64,000 bases of DNA from Cladorhizidae sp. MBARI D1340-BT2 (lineage: Eukaryota > Porifera > Demospongiae > Poecilosclerida > Cladorhizidae): positions 16,106,390-16,170,389 of the forward strand of contig JAQNBH010000002.1 in NCBI GenBank assembly GCA_028752905.1. The letters are read 5' to 3'. Of the stretch, positions 63,205 through 64,000 are shown piece by piece. Positions within the stretch are counted from its first letter, which is position 1, and every line of letters begins with the position of its first letter. Under the pieces are notes generated by a model. That model saw nothing but the letters and a program-made list of their open reading frames with translations, searched no databases and was not told where the DNA came from. Made by a program: the position numbers and the translations under genes.

Positions 63205-64000
63205 ACTAGTATTAGTATTTGAAACTACCTAGGACTAGGATTTAAACTGCCTAGGGCTAGTATTAGCATTTGAAACTGCCTAGGGCTAGTATTAGCATTT
63301 GAAACTGCCTAGGACTGGTATTAGTATTTGAAACTGCCTAGGACTAGTATTAGCATTTGAAACTGCCTAGGACTAGTATTAGTATTTGAAACTGCCTAGG
63401 ACTAGTATTAGTATTTGATACTGCCTAGGGCTAGTATTAGTATTTGAAACTGCCTAGGACTAGTATTAGTATTTGAAACTGCCTAGGACTAGTATTAGTA
63501 TTTGAAACTGCCTAGGACAAGTATTAGCATTTGAAACTGCCTAGGGCTAGTATTAGCATTTGAAACTGCCTAGGGCTAGTATTAGAATTTGAAACTGCCT
63601 AGGACTAGTATTAGTATTTGAAACAGCCTAGGACAAGTATTAGCATTTGAAACTGCCTAGGGCTAGTATTAGCATTTGAAACTGCCTAGGGCTAGTATTA
63701 GCATTTGAAACTGCCTAGACTGGTATTAGTATTTGAAACTGCCTAAGGCTACTATTAGTATTTGAAACTGCCTAGGACAAGTATTAGTATTTGAAACTGC
63801 CTAGGGCTAGTATTAGTATTTGAAACTGCCTAGGACTAGTATTAGTATTTGAAACCTAGGACTAGTATTAGTATTTGAAACTGCCTAGGGCTTGTATTAG
63901 TATTTGAAACTGCCTAGGACTAGTTTTAGTATTTGAAACTGCCTAGGGCTAGTATTAGTATTTGATACTGCCTAGGACTAGTATTAGTATTTAAAACTGC
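63205..64000. repeat. 29-bp minisatellite, about 27 copies, cut by the window end
   Basis: Unit gaaactgcctaggactagta plus ttagtattt, with gg/ga and tatt/catt variants and one short copy near 63853. Confidence 0.96.

Noticed and set aside
59757..64000. CRISPR-like arrays
   Set aside because: Units follow each other directly with no unique spacers, and the genome is eukaryotic.

Overview
This window looks like a gene-poor, repeat-rich stretch of an animal nuclear genome. A marine invertebrate, most likely a demosponge, is my best guess. Eukaryotic signs: GT-AG introns (a clean 70-nt one at 31007-31076), Ty3/gypsy, non-LTR and hAT elements, long micro- and minisatellites, a 100-N scaffold gap, and an intronless GT92 glycosyltransferase gene. 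The sponge guess rests on the transposon repertoire and on a domain in the 49.7-50.5 kb exon that I associate from memory with sponge and coral predicted proteins. It is an inference. Bacterial features (operons, ribosome sites, CRISPR) are absent.

Layout. 1-1.9 kb: decayed 3' end of a Ty3/gypsy element. 2.0-2.5 kb: two short unrecognised minus-strand frames. 3.4-4.3 kb: decayed gypsy reverse transcriptase. 4.3-9.7 kb: mostly featureless, with small tandem repeats. 9771-15350: a complete, apparently intact LTR retrotransposon with one gag-pol ORF. It carries a 14-nt primer site complementary to its own LTR and sits inside a copy of a dispersed repeat that I call R1. 15.6-16.6 kb: decayed hAT element. 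17.2-19.0 kb: a roughly 46-bp minisatellite split by a non-LTR retrotransposon fragment. 21.6-22.1 kb: a 400-bp (AAT)n tract attached to a hairpin repeat that resembles a hammerhead ribozyme. 23.2-24.7 kb: R1 copy and a GT92 pseudogene. 25.2-26.9 kb: second decayed hAT. 27.3-29.6 kb: second hairpin repeat, then a gag-protease-integrase remnant with no RT between protease and integrase. 29.9 kb: gap.

30.6-34.4 kb (minus): two rearranged modules that combine a gypsy-like integrase with a C48/Ulp1-type cysteine protease, resembling a Ginger-like DNA transposon. 34.9-36.5 kb: non-LTR RT. 37486-38883: intact GT92 gene, the best host gene here. 39.7 kb: R1. 40.2-42.2 kb and 51.3-52.9 kb (minus): two fragments of one APE-type LINE family, covering different halves of its ORF. 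42.5-44.0 kb: simple repeats, the third hairpin repeat and a pair of 138-bp direct repeats. 45926-49363: hAT transposon with an intact 733-aa transposase. 49.7-51.1 kb (minus): exons of an unrecognised host gene. From 54.5 kb to the end the window is dominated by tandem repeats with units of 3, 24, 29, 30, 34-35 and 56 bp, with a few candidate exons in between.

The genes do not form a pathway. The main story is layered transposition: an LTR element in R1, a LINE in a minisatellite, and a hAT next to a host gene. The points most worth checking are the self-priming signal of the LTR element, the hammerhead-like repeat family, the integrase/C48 module, the protease-integrase order at 27-29 kb, and the unrecognised host gene at 50-51 kb.
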